A stretch of 64,000 bases of DNA, taken from assembly GCA_015680685.1 (NCBI GenBank), contig MNCI01007937.1, positions 496,401 through 560,400 on the forward strand, written 5' to 3'. The translations under genes and the position numbers were made by a program. The notes under the pieces are model-generated. The model had not been told where the DNA came from, made no database searches, and saw only the letters and a list, made by a program, of their open reading frames with translations. How positions within the stretch are numbered: the first letter of the stretch is position 1; each line of letters opens with the position of its first letter. Of the stretch, positions 58,201-64,000 are shown in pieces. The stretch is from Gnetum montanum. Lineage: Eukaryota; Streptophyta; Gnetopsida; Gnetales; Gnetaceae.

Positions 58201-58850
58201 ATTTAATTGGGTTGGCGAATTAGTAAGTCTCTGTTCTTGGCGTAGCACTCTGCAGTTCCATGAAATTGTGGCTGGTCCTGTGTCTTTTATTCTGTTTTGT
58301 TATATTTGTCTATTTGGGTCTACAAAGGGCCTTTTTGGGTCTGAAAACGTTCCAGAGCAAGCAAAAGCAGTGAACAGATTTCCAAACCTGAGAATGAACA
58401 GAATATTTCTAGAGTCTAGGCCTGGAAGTGGACTTTAAGCAAAATCGGTGAACCAATTTCTAGATTTGAGAGTTGAGACTGAATAGTATATGTTTAGTGT
58501 ACAGGCACCAAAAACGTTGGCAGCGATTACGATGCAGAAATATATGTGTCTTTACAGCATCAAACACGATGCAGAAATACATTGCTGTCTTTACAGCATC
58601 AAACAGTAGTGGTGTATATCACTTTTAGACAAATTTTGGCTCCTAGTTCAGTTGTTTTTTAAAATTGTTTGCTAACCTCTTGAGAAAACCAATGGAAAGG
58701 GAGCTTTGTGAATAATTCAATCAAACACATTGTTGGGCAACAACTAAGTAGAGCTGCCGCTTAAACTTCTGAGCGTGTAAAGCGTTTTCTATACTTCGTG
58801 CATCTGAAGAGGGGAAAGACAAACTCGGACAAAAAAAAAATGGAGAGAAA
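58201..58850. other. Intergenic, with a short tandem repeat
   Basis: ACGATGCAGAAATA...TCTTTACAGCATCAAAC occurs twice (about 58528 and 58566). No gene. Confidence 0.55.
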
Positions 58851-58854
58851 GAAT

Positions 58855-59960
58855 TGTTTAGTTTTGAGGACGCAGGTGACTCTTTTAGATGTTCGTGACC
58901 CTCAAGAATGCCATATTTTACCGGACTCTTGAATATCTGCTAATTTAGTAATACACCTCGTACAAGAGCAAGTAAATCCGGATTACAAAACAGAGTTCTA
59001 CTTAAAATCAATGTGTTGGTGGTTAAGCAGTACGCTGCAGCAGATATTTTATGTTAAAATAATTGATTTATTGAAAATGCTGAGCACAGTTGAATCTTTG
59101 GATGGTTGAGAACCTTATCTATATTAGATTCTTGATAAGGAAAGCAACCAGTAAAACATGATCACACAAAGTTCCACATAAAATTTTGGGTGCATAAGTC
59201 GTGCTTTGAATCTTTAGTATTTTAGATTAAAATAACGGCATCGCCTTTCAAACACAGGTGAATCTTTGGATTTTGTAAACGTTAAAATACACCTTGTTTT
59301 ATGGGATTCTCGATCTTTGTTGATTAAGCAGTCATACACCTAGTGAAGCAACCAGAAAAACATGATCCCAAATAAACTTTTACATAAAACGTTTTGTGCG
59401 TAAACCATGTCGTGCATCTTACATTAAAGTAATTGTCTGGTCTTACTTATGCATGCAGCCAGAAAAACATGATTCCAAATAAAGTTTTACATAAAATATT
59501 TTGTGCATAAACCATGTCGTGCATATTTTAATGGGTAAAATGTTTTGTGCATAAACAATGTCGTGCATATTACATTATTTTAATGTAATGGTCTAATGCA
59601 TGCAGATTTTTCTTTGGGTTCTTAGGAACATTTAATATGTCTTAGTCTATTCATTTCTAGATATCTATTGATTTAGCAACCATACACTAAGGAGAGCAAG
59701 AAGTAAAACTTGATAATAAATGGAGGTCATGTTAGATGCATACATATACCAACTTTTACATAAAAAAATTGTAAAACTGTAACTTTTAAATACAAAAAGT
59801 GTAAAATTGTTTAGTTTTAAATATGTAGGTGAATCCTTGGATTTTGTTGAACTTTTACTACACTTTATTTTATTAGATTTTGAATCTTTACTTATTTTAG
59901 ATCCATGTTTTTTAATGCTTATTGTTACTTTCATTGCTAAGGAATCCACGTAATCATTAG
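58855..59960 (+). repeat. Diverged tandem array, units of about 110-200 bp
   Basis: Recurring words in order are GTGAATCTTTGGATTTTG, TAGATTCTTGAT or GATTCTCGATCTTT, AGCAACCAG.AAAACATGAT, TTTTACATAAAA.TTTTGTGC and CATGTCGTGCAT. AGAAAAACATGAT occurs at about 59352 and 59460, with weaker copies at 59150 and 59700. About five copies, none coding. Confidence 0.65.
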
Positions 59961-61309
59961 AGTTTATCCTTTTCTTCATCAAATCCAAGCTTCTTACACT
60001 ATATATCTATTCCTTTTCTAAGCCTTTTTCTGGAAATCTATTTAGAAATATCCTTTCCCATCTCCTTAAAAAATCTGGGAAACAAGCTTCTTACCTTTAT
60101 CTATTCTTTGCCTAGAGCTTTGGTTGGAGATCTATTTAGAATTATCCTTTTCCAATTATGTCTAAATTTGATAGAGAGGCTAATATAAAAGTGCTTCATG
60201 GTAGGCCCTAGCCTAGAATGTGGAATCAAATATTCATTCTTTAATATTTTCTCTTATATTTTGCATAGTTCATTTTTCATTATATTTCATTTTAAATGTT
60301 AAAATTTAACACCTCTCTCTTTCATTAATAAGGCATTTTTGTTTCGTGCTACATAAAAGTTTATTGAAGTGCATACCCAAAATAGCCTTGGAATAATGGT
60401 TTTTTGAAGAAAGGTGAAATCGCCTATCTCAATGTTTAAGATAATTTTCATTTTTTGTAAAATAAATTTTTATAGATTTATAGAAAATAAAAAATTAATG
60501 TTGTATAGGATCATCACCAAAAGCTATAGTGCTCATCCCTCTAGGCAGGTTTGGAGGCTTGGTACATCAACCAAAGCCTAACCTCTTAACTGTGCCGAGG
60601 CTATGAAAATGTCCATATATTTTTTGCTATTTTGCATACTCTTTTTTCTTGTGTTTTTTAAAATCTAATAAATAAAGTTTCTTGTTTAAGAACCACGGTC
60701 ATCTATTCACACTTGTCTTGTTAGAAAGAATTGCCCTCATTGTATTTCCCGTTTTCTCTTTGAACGAACTGCAGTAAGGTCTGAAATCTGCTGCAGCGCT
60801 AACTTCGCTGCAACATGGCAGACACGATTTCCCAAGTAGTTGTTTTGGGTAATTGCCATTCCGCGTGAATTTGCATGAATGGAGCATTTCAGAATTGTCT
60901 CTGCACTTTGGAATCACATCAACTTGTTAGTCTTTATAAGTTTAAATCACGGATGACAGGGCACATGTATTTGGATCTTGTGAAGCATAAGTTGCTTTTC
61001 TATCAAGCCTACCCGCATTTAAAACTTTATGCTTTGTTGGTGATGCACTTTTAATCTTAATGTTAAATGATACTAAACCTGGATGCAGTTAATTATGTTT
61101 ACTTTGGATCGTCATTATCTTAGCCTTGACTTAAACATATGGATATTGTTACCTGAGTTCTGTTTTTCTGTTTACATTTATTTAGTTTTGTTCCCTCTTC
61201 ACATTCATTTAGTATTGAATTGTATTACCTGAATTCTTTTTCCATTGTCACATGTCACATTTATTTAGCATCGATCCTGTTACCTGAGTTCCTATTCATA
61301 TTGCCTTGG
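59961..61309. other. Intergenic, no gene
   Basis: AT-rich. A loose threefold repeat of TTACCTGAGTTC followed by CACATTTATTTAG occurs at 61150-61290. The minus ORF at 60699-60917 has no domain I recognise. Confidence 0.5.
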
Positions 61310-62235
61310 ATATTCGAGGAGATGTTAATATGGTAGAATTCCCTCAAGATAAGCTCAGAGGGGTGTTTTTTCAACTGCCCAATCTTGAGTATTAGACCCG
61401 GTCCGCCTTTAAGAAAAGATTTTACCTCTCAGACGGGGTAGACAACTCCACGTGCGTTCCCCTCCATAGATTTACTTGGAGCAATCTCCATCTTGGGCAG
61501 GCTCGCATCTATAGCAGGCTAGATAGGTTCTATTTCTCCACCATTTCTTTTTAACAAGCCTTTTCCGCCACTACAGTTCATCACCATGCCACCTTATCCG
61601 ACCATCTTCCTATCTACATATCTATCAAGATTCATGGCAGCCCAGATTGACAAAAATTCCATCTTTCCGAGTACACAACAATTGTTTTTCTTCCCTAATT
61701 GCCCAACTTCTTCTATCCAACCTTTGGAATGCCGAACCTAGGCGCCTAAATCAGGTGGGTTGGATTAATTGGTGGCATCGTGCTTCATGTCGAGTGCAAA
61801 ACTTTGCTTGTTCATATGGTAGGCAATGGCTACTCAAGCTAAACAAGAGTGCAAATCTTTGCTCGTTCATATGGTAGGCAATGGCTACTCGAGCCAAACA
61901 AGAATACAACAAAATTCACCTCACTAGTGAACATCTCACTAATAAACTAGCTCAAGATCACTTCAATACTCTAGTTCACAATGAGTTAGCTAGAGCACGA
62001 GTTGCCTTCCAACATTGGAAAGTGTACCGAGCATAAAGTGCCTTAACTAAAAGTCAGCTCACTTGGTTAAATATTCAAGACAAACACAATAAGGAATTTT
62101 TTAAAGTATCTCAATACTACTTCCCCTTCACATGCTATTGACAAAATCTCATGTGATGGTACCACCATTACTGACCACAACAATATCCTCTCTTTTCTTA
62201 AGAACCACTACGAAACCCTTTTTGCAGCTACCCCA

Positions 62236-63400
62236 TTGGACATCTCTTCGTTCAAGGTTGCAACCCCCGATTATCCTCGCCTTATCAATCCCACTATGCT
62301 ACAAAGTCTTGACGCTGATATCACTCTGGTAGAGCTACAGGAGGCCTGTTCCAAGTTAAGTCGAGGAAAGGCTCATGGTTATGATGGTTTTCCCGTGGAA
62401 TTTTTTCAAAATCATTAGGATTTGGTGGGAAAGGATCTTTTACAGGTCATTAACGAGGCTCTCTTAATTGGTTCCCTTGGGCCCAATCTAAATCAAGGGG
62501 TAATTCGTCTCCTCCCCAAGTTTGGGGATTTAACTGATATTTCCAATTGGCGTCCCATAACTCTTCTCAATGTAGTGTATAAAATTTGGGTGAAGTGCCT
62601 TGCCTTATGGTTGAAAAAAATCCTTGGCCAGATCATATCTCCCCAGCAAACAGGATTTGTTTCTGGTAGATATATTTTAGACAATGTGGTTGCGGCGTGC
62701 GAAGGTCTCAAGTGGGCTGAAGATGATGGACAAGATATTCTGCTTGTGAAACTTGATTACGCCAAGGCTTATGACAACATTATGTGGGATTTTATCTTGC
62801 AGACTATGACCAAACTTGGTTTTGGACCTAAGTTCATGCATATGGTGAAATGCTTATTCTCAGATGCTACAACAAGAATAGCCCCTACCTTCGACATTAT
62901 CTCTCCCTTTCCAATACATAGGCCAGTGCAACAAGGTTGTCCTCTCGCCCCCTATCTCTTTATCATTGCATCAAACTTTCTTTGTCATCAAATTAACCTA
63001 GACATTCAAACTAAAGTTCTCACTGGGGTCTGCATTTCTTCCTCTCAACAATAGCTTCTCAATATGCACTTCGTCGATGATTCTTTTTTTCTAGTTCAAA
63101 ACACAACTGCCAATTTGCACTGCCTCTTATCAAGGGTGGAGTGATATTGCATACTCTCAGGTTCCACAATTAATTAGAATAAATCCTTTGTTTATAGCTT
63201 TAAGGGAAATTACAAACATGTGACCAACTATAATTAGAAGCAACTTTAGGATCAAGACATCATTAAGATTCTGGGAATCCCTTTCCGTTTTAGAGGTTCA
63301 ACCTCTATTCTCTAGGAGTAGGTTATTTATCGAATTCAAAAGAAACTTGACAAATGGAAAACTAAACCCCTCACACTGCGGGTAAATACTTTGTATGTAA
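62236..63400 (+). pseudogene. Reverse transcriptase of the L1-type LINE
   Basis: Motifs in order are LSRGKAHGYDGFPVEFFQ, GVIRLLPKFGD, ISNWRPITLLNVVYKIW, ISPQQTGFVSGRYILDNV, LVKLDYAKAYDNIMWDF, VQQGCPLAPYLFIIASNFL and FVDDSFF. The last stands where most L1 enzymes have YADD, so Tyr-Ala is Phe-Val while both Asp are kept. A frame break follows TAG at 62416-62418; the stop at 63052-63054 (CISSSQQ) precedes FVDD. Confidence 0.85.
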
Positions 63401-64000
63401 GTCCATATGTGTGTCCACCCATGTGTATTACTCTTCGTGTTGGGCCCCCTCCCAAGCTGCCTACCAAAAGCTAGAACGATTATTCTGTGACTTTATGTGG
63501 TCCTCCAAGGATTCCCAGAAAGGATTTCATCGAGTCGCTTGGAATATTGTTACTCTCCCCAAGAATAAGGGTGGCTTAGGTCTTTTGAACTCCTATAAGC
63601 AAGGAATTACCCTCGTTGCTAAGTGGTTGGTACAACATTTAGATGCCTTAGATATTATAAGGACCCTCCTCCAATTAAGGCTTCATCAAGCATTTCCTAA
63701 AAATAAGCCCTTCTGGAAAGGCATCCATTTTGTCAACTGGATCCTTTCCCCTCTCACTATCATTCTTCCCGGATCTCATGTTTTCAAAAACATCTGGAAG
63801 ACCTAGAAAATTCTACACACTTTGACTGGACTAATGTTAAGATCAACCCTACTATCCTCTCTAGAGTGTGTCCGTGGTGTTTACCTTTGTCGCCCGCTCC
63901 CCTTGCTATCACAAATGCTAAGGTGGCTACCTCGTGATATCGGAAGGGTGTCATTTCCTTGAATTGTCTTAGGCTGGCTAGCCATTGGATTTCGGGGGTC
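63401..64000 (+). pseudogene. C-terminal region of the L1-type LINE
   Basis: AYQKLERLFCDFMWSSKDSQ, KGFHRVAWNIVTLPKNKGGL and GLGLLNSYKQGITLVAKWLV are the usual plant L1 region after RT (CR.FLW, W..VC.PK..GGLG). It ends near 63806, after which a shifted frame shows RVCPWCLPL. Confidence 0.8.

Larger units (their letters stand above)
61310..64000 (+). mobile_element. L1-type LINE, 5' truncated, running off the window
   Basis: It starts inside the endonuclease (RGDVNMVEFPQDKLRG, where plant L1 has GDFN...DK.GG). RFTWSNLHLGQARIYSRLDR follows, then a decayed SDHLP motif, a linker, RT, the L1 C-terminal region and the start of a zinc-type reverse-transcriptase tail (RVCPWCLPL). Nearly every domain has stops or shifts. 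A 55-bp duplication lies at 61792-61901. Confidence 0.85.

Noticed and set aside
57905-58201. 98-codon ORF with repeated SINGICN text
   Set aside because: Explained by a 126-bp tandem duplication whose period is a multiple of three.

Overview
The window is plant nuclear DNA, roughly three quarters of it nested retrotransposons. It holds one clear host gene, an R2R3-MYB transcription factor (55667-57428, three exons at the canonical MYB intron positions). The organism is a land plant, probably a seed plant with a large, heavily methylated genome. Most retroelement stop codons read as single C-to-T changes of Gln or Arg codons. A gymnosperm would fit the very long LTR elements, but the sequence does not prove it. 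Two assembly gaps (19665-20080 and 37113-37830) interrupt the picture.

Region 1 (1-19664) is dominated by element A (683-19105), an 18.4-kb Ty3/gypsy element. Its tandem second RNase H marks it as Tat lineage. It sits inside the gag gene of an older, opposite-strand element F, whose reading frame resumes on the other side. Between its protease and reverse transcriptase, element A carries an unusual module on the opposite strand: an eight-exon gene (7776-11917) with GT-AG introns. Reading frame is kept across six of its seven junctions. It encodes an FCP1/NIF-like domain that has lost every catalytic motif, a second domain of the kind carried by some plant transposons, an acidic stretch and a coiled coil. 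TAAACT-type tandem repeats lie on both sides of the module and again after the integrase. This is the most unusual system in the window.

Region 2 (20081-46440) holds three members of one Athila-like Ty3 family. C (about 21520-29939) keeps pol, an extra coiled-coil ORF in the env position and its 3' LTR. D (30343-45965, TSD ACTAT) keeps both LTRs, gag and pol but has lost nearly all of the extra ORF. E (32841-38461, TSD ATGAT) is inverted inside D's gag; it keeps gag and the extra ORF but has no recognisable pol. D lies in a minus-strand RTE-type LINE, seen on both of its flanks. C ends against the same LINE.

Region 3 (46441-55200) is AT-rich and gene-poor. It has several short tandem duplications, three degenerate RTE/SINE 3' tails in the same orientation and a tRNA-like fragment. 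Region 4 (55200-57800) is the MYB gene with a G-box/ABRE-like promoter that includes a 22-bp perfect palindrome. Region 5 (57800-61300) contains diverged tandem repeats. Region 6 (61310-64000) is a decayed plus-strand L1-type LINE that runs off the window.
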